The notes beneath the pieces were generated by a model that was not told the origin of the DNA, made no database searches, and saw only the letters and a list, made by a program, of their open reading frames with translations. DNA of 64,000 bases. Origin: Streptococcus mutans (GTDB lineage Bacteria; Bacillota; Bacilli; Lactobacillales; Streptococcaceae). This document shows, piece after piece, positions 1 through 9,216 of the stretch. Location: positions 930,001 to 994,000 of the forward strand of contig NZ_AP019720.1 in assembly GCF_006739205.1 (NCBI RefSeq), in the 5' to 3' direction. Made by a program: the position numbers and the translations under genes. Position 1 is the first letter of the stretch, and each line of letters begins with the position of its first letter.

Positions 1-2343
<2,343 letters not shown>

Positions 2344-2416
2344 GCATGATTAAGGTCGGTTAGATTATAAGTTTTTAACAGTCAATTGTTGATTTAAATA
2401 AGGGAGTTTCATAAAA

Positions 2417-3919
2417 ATGAATAAACGCGTAAAAATTGTTGCAACTTTAGGTCCAGCGGTAGAAATCCGTGGTGGTAAAAAATTTGGTGAAGATGGCTAT
2501 TGGGGTGAAAAGCTTGATGTTGAAGCTTCAGCAGCAAAAATTGCTGAATTGATTACAGAAGGAGCCAATGTTTTTCGTTTTAACTTTTCACATGGTGACC
2601 ATGCTGAGCAAGGTGAACGTATGGCGACTGTACGTCGCGCGGAAGAATTGGCACGTCAAAAGGTTGGATTCCTTCTTGATACTAAAGGACCTGAAATGCG
2701 TACAGAATTGTTTGCAGATGGTGTCAAAGAATATGAATATAAGACTGGTGATAAACTTCGTATAGCAACTAAACAAGGCATTGAATCAACTAAGGATGTC
2801 ATTGCTTTAAATGTTGCAGGCGGTCTTGATATTTATGATGATGTTGCTGTCGGTCAGACTATTCTTATTGATGATGGGAAACTTGGCCTTACAGTAACCG
2901 CTAAAGATATTACGACTCGCGAGTTTGAAGTAACCGTTGAAAATGATGGTATTATTGCTAAACAAAAAGGTGTCAATATTCCTAATACTAAAATTCCTTT
3001 CCCAGCACTTGCTGAGCGTGATAATGCAGATATTCGCTTTGGTTTGGAACAAGGTCTTAACTTTATTGCTATTTCTTTTGTTCGTACTGCTAAGGATGTT
3101 AATGAAGTTCGTCAAATTTGTAAAGAAACAGGCAACGAGCACGTAAAACTTTTTGCTAAAATTGAAAATCAACAAGGTATTGATAACATTGATGAAATCA
3201 TTGATGCAGCTGATGGTATCATGATTGCTCGCGGTGACATGGGTATTGAAGTGCCGTTTGAAATGGTTCCAGTATATCAAAAAATGATTATCACGAAAGT
3301 TAATGCAGCAGGGAAGTCAGCTATCACAGCAACAAATATGCTTGAAACAATGACTGACAAACCACGTGCAACACGTTCGGAAGTCTCTGATGTCTTTAAT
3401 GCTGTCATTGATGGTACTGATGCAACAATGCTTTCTGGTGAATCAGCTAATGGTAAGTATCCAGTTGAAGCTGTTCGTACCATGGCAACAATTGATAAGA
3501 ATGCTCAAACACTTCTTAATGAATATGGCCGTTTGAATTCAGATAATTTGCCACGTACCAACAAGACTGAAGTTGTCGCTTCAGCTGTTAAAGATGCGAC
3601 TAAATCAATGGATATTAAATTGGTTGTTACAATTACAGAATCTGGTAACACAGCTCGTTTAATTTCAAAATACCGTCCGGATGCAGATATCTTAGCTTTA
3701 ACATTTGATGAAAAAGTCCAAAAATCATTGATGATTAACTGGGGAGTTATTCCAATCTTAACAGAAAAACCTGCATCTACTGATGATATGTTTGAAATTG
3801 CAGAAAAAGCAGCTCTTAAATCAGGTTTGGTAGAGTCTGGTGACAACATCGTTATTGTTGCTGGTGTACCGGTTGGATCTGGTGGTACCAATACTATGCG
3901 TGTTCGTACCGTTCAATAA
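2417..3919 (+). CDS. pyk: Pyruvate kinase
   Basis: Converts phosphoenolpyruvate and ADP to pyruvate and ATP, the last step of glycolysis. The 500-residue protein has the N-terminal KRVKIVATLGPA segment, NFSHGDH substrate-contact region and DTKGPEMRT loop. The active-site block MIARGDMGIEVP and the TATNMLETM helix are present, followed by the C-terminal allosteric domain. Length and motif order fit the family, with an insert near the N-terminus (residues about 15-35) that is usual in streptococci. The ribosome site AAGGGAG lies about 10 bases upstream. It is co-directional with pfkA and closed by the hairpin at 3935-3970. Confidence 0.97.
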   Translation: MNKRVKIVATLGPAVEIRGGKKFGEDGYWGEKLDVEASAAKIAELITEGANVFRFNFSHGDHAEQGERMATVRRAEELARQKVGFLLDTKGPEMRTELFADGVKEYEYKTGDKLRIATKQGIESTKDVIALNVAGGLDIYDDVAVGQTILIDDGKLGLTVTAKDITTREFEVTVENDGIIAKQKGVNIPNTKIPFPALAERDNADIRFGLEQGLNFIAISFVRTAKDVNEVRQICKETGNEHVKLFAKIENQQGIDNIDEIIDAADGIMIARGDMGIEVPFEMVPVYQKMIITKVNAAGKSAITATNMLETMTDKPRATRSEVSDVFNAVIDGTDATMLSGESANGKYPVEAVRTMATIDKNAQTLLNEYGRLNSDNLPRTNKTEVVASAVKDATKSMDIKLVVTITESGNTARLISKYRPDADILALTFDEKVQKSLMINWGVIPILTEKPASTDDMFEIAEKAALKSGLVESGDNIVIVAGVPVGSGGTNTMRVRTVQ

Positions 3920-3934
3920 AATGAATTTAAGTTT

Positions 3935-3970
3935 AAGTGTGAAAGACTTTCAATCTTTTACACTTTTTAT
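3935..3970 (+). terminator. Intrinsic terminator of pfkA-pyk
   Basis: AAGTGTGAAAGA (3935-3946) pairs with TCTTTTACACTT (3954-3965), with one G-T pair and a 7-base loop, followed by a T-rich tail. It lies 15 bases after the pyk stop. Confidence 0.85.
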
Positions 3971-4206
3971 TTTTAATATGATTGAGATATGGAAGCTTTT
4001 CTTATCGCATTGATTGATATATTCTTAGTCGTATTTTGCTCAACTTTTGTTGCGTTCTGAGCTTACTTTATTCTACTTTAGTATTAAAGACAAACCCAAA
4101 AACCTGTAGTTATAATGACCATTTTTAGTTTCTACCACCTTTTTCTTGGCATTTCTTCGTTTTATTGTTAGACTAGATATAATCTTATAAAGAAAGGTAA
4201 GAAATT
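3971..4206. other. Intergenic stretch with a possible 23-codon hydrophobic ORF
   Basis: Between the pyk terminator and the GlsB-type gene. It holds a TATAAT box at 4178-4183 just upstream of the next gene, a second TATAAT at 4111-4116, and a 23-residue hydrophobic ORF at 3989-4060 (begins MEAFLIALIDIF) with only a weak ribosome site. No conserved RNA is recognised. Confidence 0.4.
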
Positions 4207-4449
4207 ATGGGATTACTTTGGTCACTAATAGTAGGAGCACTTATTGGAGCAATTGCAGGTGCTATTACGAATAGAGGAAAAGCAATGGGTTGCATTGCTA
4301 ATATTTTTGCAGGATTAGTTGGTTCTTGGGCAGGTCAAGCTTTGTTTGGCAGTTGGGGACCTAGTTTAGCTGGTATGGCTCTTCTTCCGTCTATTCTGGG
4401 AGCAGTAATTGTGGTAGCTGTTATTTCCTTCTTTTTTGGTGAAAATTAA
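4207..4449 (+). CDS. GlsB/YeaQ/YmgE-family small membrane protein
   Basis: An 80-residue, glycine-rich hydrophobic protein with about three membrane segments (residues 3-20, 29-47, 57-77). It matches the transglycosylase-associated/GlsB family by the GALIGAIAGAI start, the central GLVGSWAGQALFG stretch and the short polar end GEN. These proteins are general-stress-associated inner membrane proteins of unknown mechanism; the family name does not imply enzymatic activity. A GAAAGG ribosome site precedes the start, with a TATAAT box at 4178-4183. It stands alone between two transcription units. Confidence 0.8.
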   Translation: MGLLWSLIVGALIGAIAGAITNRGKAMGCIANIFAGLVGSWAGQALFGSWGPSLAGMALLPSILGAVIVVAVISFFFGEN

Positions 4450-4492
4450 GGAATACTTATGATAAGTCTTGCTTTTTTTCTTCTTTAAAAAA

Positions 4493-4501
4493 TGCTATAA
4501 T
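4493..4501 (+). promoter_or_regulatory. Extended -10 promoter of the signal-peptidase-like gene
   Basis: TGCTATAAT (hexamer 4496-4501) lies 26 bases before the start at 4528. A clear -35 hexamer is not seen; a T-rich tract lies upstream. Confidence 0.55.
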
Positions 4502-4527
4502 AAGACCAATAAATTAAGGAGAAATGA

Positions 4528-5082
4528 ATGGTTAAACGTGACTTTATCAGAAATATTCTTCTGGTTCTGCTAGCAGTTCTTGCTTTGCTTTTATTAAGAG
4601 TGTTTGTCTTTTCAAACTATCGGGTAAGGCAAGCAGATGCTAATAACTTTTTGAAATCGGGAGATCTCGTTACGATCACAAAGAATGAAAAGCCTAATTA
4701 TAAGGATTTTGTTGTCTATAAGGTTGCTGGTAAGGATCGTATTGGCCGTATTATTGGTAAACCAAAAGATAGTGTTACTTATATGGATGATATTTTTTAC
4801 CTTAATCATAAGGCTGAAGACCAATCTTATATTAATGATTTAAAAAATAAATATCATACAAAAAATGGAGAAAATCTTTTTACTTCTGATTTTTCAATTT
4901 CTAGTATTACAAAGGGAAAATACCAAAAAATTCCTAAGGGGCAATACTTGATTTTAAATGATAATCGGACAAATAAGAAAGATAGCCGAACATTTGGTTT
5001 AATTAAGAAATCTCAAATTAAAGGAGTTGTCACTTTTAGGATTTTGCCGCTCAAGAAATTTGGATTTGTTTCGAAAGAGTAG
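4528..5082 (+). CDS. Signal peptidase I-like protein lacking the catalytic Ser and Lys
   Basis: A 184-residue protein with the S26 signal peptidase layout: cytosolic basic start, one membrane segment (residues about 8-29), then an extracytoplasmic domain with box D (RIGRIIGKPKDSV) and box E (NDNRTNKKDSR, residues 144-154). The two catalytic positions are changed. The SxxPT serine position reads Asp37 (RQADANNFLKSGD), and the general-base Lys of the usual KRVIG motif is Gly73 (GRIIG). It should therefore not cleave signal peptides. The same Asp/Gly pair is known from the pilus-assembly protein SipA of Streptococcus pyogenes, which is inactive as a protease. No pilus genes are nearby; its role here is unknown. 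Ribosome site AAGGAG at 4516-4521. Confidence 0.85.
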   Translation: MVKRDFIRNILLVLLAVLALLLLRVFVFSNYRVRQADANNFLKSGDLVTITKNEKPNYKDFVVYKVAGKDRIGRIIGKPKDSVTYMDDIFYLNHKAEDQSYINDLKNKYHTKNGENLFTSDFSISSITKGKYQKIPKGQYLILNDNRTNKKDSRTFGLIKKSQIKGVVTFRILPLKKFGFVSKE

Positions 5083-5100
5083 TACAGCTACTCTTTTTTT
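5074..5100 (+). terminator. Intrinsic terminator of the signal-peptidase-like gene
   Basis: Perfect 9-bp stem AAAGAGTAG (5074-5082) with CTACTCTTT (5088-5096), a 5-base loop and a run of Ts. The stop codon of the upstream gene is the end of the left arm. Confidence 0.9.
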
Positions 5101-5111
5101 AAATGTCAAAA

Positions 5112-5125
5112 AGACTATACCAATT
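5112..5125. promoter_or_regulatory. NagR-type operator, copy 1
   Basis: AGACTATACCAATT, on the other strand AATTGGTATAGTCT, matches the GntR/NagR (dre-like) operator type TTGGTATAGAC. It lies just upstream of the glmS -35 box and is repeated identically at 5189-5202. NagR control of glmS and nagAB by amino sugar phosphates is known in S. mutans. Confidence 0.75.
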
Positions 5126-5131
5126 TTCTTG

Positions 5132-5160
5132 TTGACTTTATTTAAATAAAGTTATATACT
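5132..5160 (+). promoter_or_regulatory. glmS promoter
   Basis: TTGACT (5132-5137) and TATACT (5155-5160) with an exact 17-base spacer. It is flanked on both sides by NagR-type sites. Confidence 0.85.
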
Positions 5161-5188
5161 GGTTTTGTTGAATTTTGGCTGTCTTATT

Positions 5189-5202
5189 AGACTATACCAA
5201 TT
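5189..5202. promoter_or_regulatory. NagR-type operator, copy 2
   Basis: Identical 14-base copy of the site at 5112-5125, 77 bases downstream and about 29 bases past the glmS -10 box. Placement after the start site fits repression by roadblock or looping with copy 1. Confidence 0.75.
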
Positions 5203-5212
5203 ATAAAAAATT

Positions 5213-5240
5213 AAGGAGGAAGCAGTAAGGTTTTCTTACT
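5213..5240 (+). promoter_or_regulatory. Strong Shine-Dalgarno and hairpin in the glmS leader, distant from the start
   Basis: AAGGAGGA (5213-5220) lies about 35 bases before the glmS ATG, too far for normal use. Between them sits a small hairpin, AGTAAG (5224-5229) with CTTACT (5235-5240), which could bring the site closer. A weak GAAG (5247-5250) lies directly before the ATG. Confidence 0.4.
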
Positions 5241-5254
5241 ACTAATGAAGAATT

Positions 5255-7069
5255 ATGTGTGGTATTGTAGGTGTTGTCGGCAATCGTAATGCAACCGATA
5301 TCCTAATGCAAGGATTGGAAAAATTGGAATATAGAGGTTATGATTCGGCAGGAATATATGTTATTAATCAACCTGAAAATGGACGTTTAATTAAATCAGT
5401 AGGACGAATTGCTGATTTGCGAGCTAAGATTGGTATTGATGTTGCTGGTTCTACAGGGATTGGTCATACACGTTGGGCAACCCATGGACAAGCGACGGAG
5501 GAAAATGCTCATCCACATGCATCGGCTACAGGTCGTCTTGTCTTGGTTCACAATGGTGTCATTGAAAATTATCTCCAAATTAAAGAAAATTATTTGGCAG
5601 GACATAACTTGAAAGGTGAAACAGACACAGAAATTGCAGTTCATTTGATCGGTCAATTTGTGACAGATGGTTTGTCTGTACTTGAAGCTTTCAAGAAGGC
5701 CTTGCATATCATTGAAGGTTCTTATGCCTTTGCTTTGATTGATTCGCAAAATCCAGATACTATCTATGTGGCTAAAAATAAATCACCACTTCTAATCGGT
5801 TTAGGTGAAGGCTATAATATGGTTTGTTCAGATGCTATGGCTATGATTCGTGAAACCAATCAATTTATGGAAATTCATGATAAAGAACTTGTTGTTTTAA
5901 CAAAAGATACGGCTCAAGTATCAGATTATGATGGCAATCCTGTTGAACGTCAAGCATATACAGCAGAACTTGATTTATCAGATATTGGTAAAGGAACCTA
6001 TCCTTACTACATGCTTAAAGAAATTGATGAACAGCCAACAGTTATGCGTAAATTGATTTCAACTTATGCTGATGAAAATGGTAAGTTAACAGTTGATCCT
6101 GCTATTGTGAAATCTGTTCAAGAAGCTGATCGCATCTATATTTTAGCTGCCGGAACATCTTATAATGCCGGTTTTGCCTCAAAATCAATGATTGAGACCT
6201 TGACCGATACGCCTGTTGAATTAGGGATTGCATCGGAATGGGGCTATAACATGCCATTATTGAGTAAAAAGCCAATGTTCATCTTGTTAAGTCAGTCTGG
6301 AGAAACAGCTGATAGTCGTCAGGTCTTGGTTAAGGCTAATGTCATGGGAGTTCCAAGTTTGACAATCACAAATGTTCCTGGATCAACCTTGTCACGTGAA
6401 GCAACTTATACCATGTTACTACATGCTGGACCTGAAATTGCTGTGGCATCAACCAAGGCTTATACAGCGCAAATTGCTGCCCTTGCTTTCCTTTCAAAAG
6501 CAGTTGGAGAAGCCAATGGTAAAAAAGAAGCGCTAGAATTTGACTTGGTACATGAATTATCCATTGTCGCTCAGTCTATTGAAGCTAGTCTTTCGGAGCG
6601 AGAAGTTATTGAAAAGAAGGTTGCTAATCTTTTAGCAACATCACGTAATGCTTTTTATATTGGTCGTGGTAATGACTATTATGTGGCTATGGAAGCATCA
6701 CTCAAATTAAAAGAAATTTCATATATTCAATGTGAAGGCTTTGCTGCTGGAGAATTAAAACATGGAACCATTTCCCTTATTGAAGAGGGTACACCTGTTC
6801 TTGCCTTGATTTCATCTAGTGAGACTGTTGCTGCTCATACGCGCGGAAATATCCAAGAAGTTGCTGCTCGAGGTGCCAATGTCTTAACTGTTGTTGAAGA
6901 AGGTTTAAATAAGGAAGAAGATGATGTGGTTGTCAATCAAGTCCATCCTTATCTTTCAAGTATTTCAATGGTTATTCCAACGCAATTGATCGCATACTAT
7001 GCCTCACTTCAACGTGGTCTTGATGTTGATAAACCACGTAATTTGGCTAAAGCTGTTACTGTTGAATAG
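5255..7069 (+). CDS. glmS: Glutamine-fructose-6-phosphate aminotransferase (isomerizing)
   Basis: Makes glucosamine-6-phosphate from fructose-6-phosphate and glutamine, the entry to cell-wall amino sugar synthesis. The 604-residue protein begins MCGIVGVVGN, so after Met removal Cys1 is the glutaminase nucleophile; this fixes the start at 5255. The N-terminal Ntn glutaminase domain shows GHTRWATHG and HNGVIEN, and the two SIS isomerase domains (from about residue 285) show AAGTSYNAG, LSQSGETADS and the C-terminal DKPRNLAKAVTVE. Two NagR-type sites around the promoter imply control by amino sugar availability. A strong terminator follows at 7081-7121. Confidence 0.98.
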   Translation: MCGIVGVVGNRNATDILMQGLEKLEYRGYDSAGIYVINQPENGRLIKSVGRIADLRAKIGIDVAGSTGIGHTRWATHGQATEENAHPHASATGRLVLVHNGVIENYLQIKENYLAGHNLKGETDTEIAVHLIGQFVTDGLSVLEAFKKALHIIEGSYAFALIDSQNPDTIYVAKNKSPLLIGLGEGYNMVCSDAMAMIRETNQFMEIHDKELVVLTKDTAQVSDYDGNPVERQAYTAELDLSDIGKGTYPYYMLKEIDEQPTVMRKLISTYADENGKLTVDPAIVKSVQEADRIYILAAGTSYNAGFASKSMIETLTDTPVELGIASEWGYNMPLLSKKPMFILLSQSGETADSRQVLVKANVMGVPSLTITNVPGSTLSREATYTMLLHAGPEIAVASTKAYTAQIAALAFLSKAVGEANGKKEALEFDLVHELSIVAQSIEASLSEREVIEKKVANLLATSRNAFYIGRGNDYYVAMEASLKLKEISYIQCEGFAAGELKHGTISLIEEGTPVLALISSSETVAAHTRGNIQEVAARGANVLTVVEEGLNKEEDDVVVNQVHPYLSSISMVIPTQLIAYYASLQRGLDVDKPRNLAKAVTVE

Positions 7070-7080
7070 AACTAAATCTT

Positions 7081-7121
7081 AAACCAAAGAAAAATCTACT
7101 TGATTTTTCTTTGGTTTTTTT
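7081..7121 (+). terminator. Intrinsic terminator of glmS
   Basis: Perfect 16-bp stem: AAACCAAAGAAAAATC (7081-7096) with GATTTTTCTTTGGTTT (7102-7117), a 5-base loop and a T run. One of the strongest terminators in the window. Confidence 0.95.
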
Positions 7122-7216
7122 GGGCTGTTTTAAAATGTTGAGACATTCAGTTTGAAGTTTAAAAGGAAACTTGAGGAATGCTGCTGCTTTTTTTCGTCTC
7201 TATTACCTAAGGAAAC

Positions 7217-7249
7217 TGTTAAAAAAGTTATATATGCAAGTTTTTAACA
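7217..7249. repeat. Inverted repeat upstream of mtlA
   Basis: TGTTAAAAA (7217-7225) and TTTTTAACA (7241-7249) are exact inverted 9-mers 15 bases apart, about 170 bases before mtlA. They could be a regulator site or a hairpin. The rest of 7122-7324 shows nothing recognisable. Confidence 0.4.
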
Positions 7250-7324
7250 TGAGAAAAATATTAGTGATAAAAAAGTCAGTCTTAGTCAGGCTTTGTCAAA
7301 TCCTATTCTTCCGCTTAGAATAAC

Positions 7325-7355
7325 AAATTTTGGCAAAACTTTTGTGCCAAAATTT
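7325..7355. promoter_or_regulatory. Putative MtlR operator of the mannitol operon
   Basis: AAATTTTGGCA (7325-7335) and TGCCAAAATTT (7345-7355) form a perfect 11-bp dyad with a 9-base spacer. The -10 TAGAAT (7393-7398) has no good -35, and the dyad is centred about 65 bases before the expected transcript start. This is the layout of an activator-dependent promoter, and MtlR, encoded two genes on, is a PRD activator of this type. Confidence 0.65.
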
Positions 7356-7417
7356 GAGTTTTATTAGAAAATGAAAAATGTTACAGTAGTTTTAGAATAA
7401 AAAGGAGGGGATTTCTG

Positions 7418-9187
7418 ATGGAACGAAAATCTTCATTGAAGGTTCGGGTACAAAAACTCGGAACTTCATTATCAAACATGGTTATGCCTAATATTGGTGC
7501 CTTTATTGCATGGGGGGTTGCAGCATCTCTGTTTATTGCAACAGGTTACTTACCCAATAAAGCTTTAGATACCAATGTTGTTGGACCAATGTTGAAGTAT
7601 GTGTTACCTCTTTTAATTGGTTACACTGGTGGTTACAATATTCACAAACAGCGTGGTGGCGTTATCGGTGCTATTGCTTCCTTTGGTGCCATTGCAGGTT
7701 CTACAGTAACCATGTTCATTGGTGCTATGATTATGGGGCCATTATCGGCTTGGATTTTAAAGAAATTCGATGAAAAAGTTCAGCCAAAAATCAGAACTGG
7801 TTTTGAAATGTTGGTAAACAACTTTTCACTTGGTTTGATTGGTTTTGCTTTGATGGTCTTGGCTTTCTTTGTTATTGGACCAGTTGTGGCTCAGTTAACA
7901 GAATGGGTTGGTATTGGTGTAGAAGCGATTGTCAAAGTTCACCTTTTGCCTTTAGCAAACTTAATTATTGAACCAGCTAAGATTCTCTTCTTAAATAACG
8001 CTCTTAACCATGGTATCTTTACGCCATTAGGTACAGAGCAAGTGGCTAAAGTTGGTAAATCTGTTCTCTTCCTATTGGAAGCTAATCCTGGACCTGGTCT
8101 TGGTGTGCTGATTGCTTATGCTATGTTTGGCAAAGGCTCTGCTAAATCTTCATCTTGGGGTGCTATGATTATCCATTTCTTTGGTGGTATTCATGAAATC
8201 TATTTCCCATATGTTATGATGAAACCGGCTATGTTCCTTGCTGTTATTGCTGGTGGTTTGACTGGTACCTTTACTTTCCAAACACTGGGTGCAGGTTTGA
8301 CAGCACCCGCTTCACCGGGTTCAATCATCGCTATCATGGGAATGTCTCCTAAAGGTTGGGGACCTCACTTAGTTGTTCTTGCTGGTGTCTTTGCAGCAGC
8401 AGTGGCTTCCTTCCTAGTCGCTTCCATTATCTTGAAATCTGATAATTCAGATGATGATTCTCTGGAAACTGCACAAGCAGTGACACAAGCAGCAAAGGCC
8501 GAGTCTAAGGGCCAAGCAGTCACTGAACCAAACCTCCATTCAGATATTACAACAGACAATATTCATCAAATTATCTTTGCTTGTGATGCTGGTATGGGAA
8601 GTTCAGCCATGGGCGCTTCCATCCTTCGAGATAAAGTGAAAAAGGTTGGTCTTGATATTTCTGTGAGTAACCAAGCCATTTCCAATCTGCAGGATACAGC
8701 TAATACTTTAATTGTGACTCAAGAAGAGCTGGCAGATCGCGCGGGACAAAAAACCCCACGAGCTGTTCATGTAGCGGTAGATAATTTCTTAGCTACTTCT
8801 AAGTATGATGATATTATTGCTAGTTTAACAAATGGCAAAGCTAGTGGTAGTGAAAATGCAGCGCATTCAACACAAGCAGATAGTGCAGAAATTGATCTTA
8901 ACCAAATTGATGCGGTCGTTTTTGCTCATGGTATCGCTAAAGGTTCAGCAACGATGGGACAAGAAACCCTGCGTTCAATCTTTAAACAGAATAATGTTAA
9001 AATTCCTGTTTCAACTGCTTCTTATGCTCATTTAAGTGACTACAATGCTAAAAATATTCTACTTGTCACAACAATTGCTCAGCAAGGGCAGGCACAGCAA
9101 GCGGCTCCTAATGCACAAATACTTGTTGTGGATAGCCTTGTGACAACACCAGAGTATGATAAGTTAGTCGCCAGAATGCATAAGTAA
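7418..9187 (+). CDS. mtlA: PTS mannitol-specific EIICB with an extra degenerate EIIB-like domain
   Basis: Imports mannitol across the membrane and phosphorylates it to mannitol-1-phosphate. The membrane EIIC domain spans residues about 1-340 and includes NHGIFTPLG and HEIYFPYV. The EIIB domain follows a linker, with phosphoacceptor Cys389 in ACDAGMGSS. At 589 residues it is longer than usual EIICB (about 480). The added C-terminus (about 490-589) repeats the EIIB fold, but its active-site segment reads FAHGIAKGSATMG with His504 at the Cys position. EIIA is separate (mtlF). Ribosome site AAAGGAGGGG lies close upstream. The gene heads the mtl operon. Confidence 0.95.
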   Translation: MERKSSLKVRVQKLGTSLSNMVMPNIGAFIAWGVAASLFIATGYLPNKALDTNVVGPMLKYVLPLLIGYTGGYNIHKQRGGVIGAIASFGAIAGSTVTMFIGAMIMGPLSAWILKKFDEKVQPKIRTGFEMLVNNFSLGLIGFALMVLAFFVIGPVVAQLTEWVGIGVEAIVKVHLLPLANLIIEPAKILFLNNALNHGIFTPLGTEQVAKVGKSVLFLLEANPGPGLGVLIAYAMFGKGSAKSSSWGAMIIHFFGGIHEIYFPYVMMKPAMFLAVIAGGLTGTFTFQTLGAGLTAPASPGSIIAIMGMSPKGWGPHLVVLAGVFAAAVASFLVASIILKSDNSDDDSLETAQAVTQAAKAESKGQAVTEPNLHSDITTDNIHQIIFACDAGMGSSAMGASILRDKVKKVGLDISVSNQAISNLQDTANTLIVTQEELADRAGQKTPRAVHVAVDNFLATSKYDDIIASLTNGKASGSENAAHSTQADSAEIDLNQIDAVVFAHGIAKGSATMGQETLRSIFKQNNVKIPVSTASYAHLSDYNAKNILLVTTIAQQGQAQQAAPNAQILVVDSLVTTPEYDKLVARMHK

Positions 9188-9216
9188 AACGCATCAGAAA
9201 GTAGTATAATAGTTTT

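Noticed and set aside
2807..3280. 157-codon open frame on the minus strand inside pyk
   Set aside because: It is fully antisense to a well conserved pyk, low complexity in composition, with no ribosome site; a shadow of codon bias.
5245..5289. 14-codon leader ORF overlapping the glmS start
   Set aside because: Very short, out of frame and without a properly spaced ribosome site; noted in the glmS leader finding but not called as a gene.
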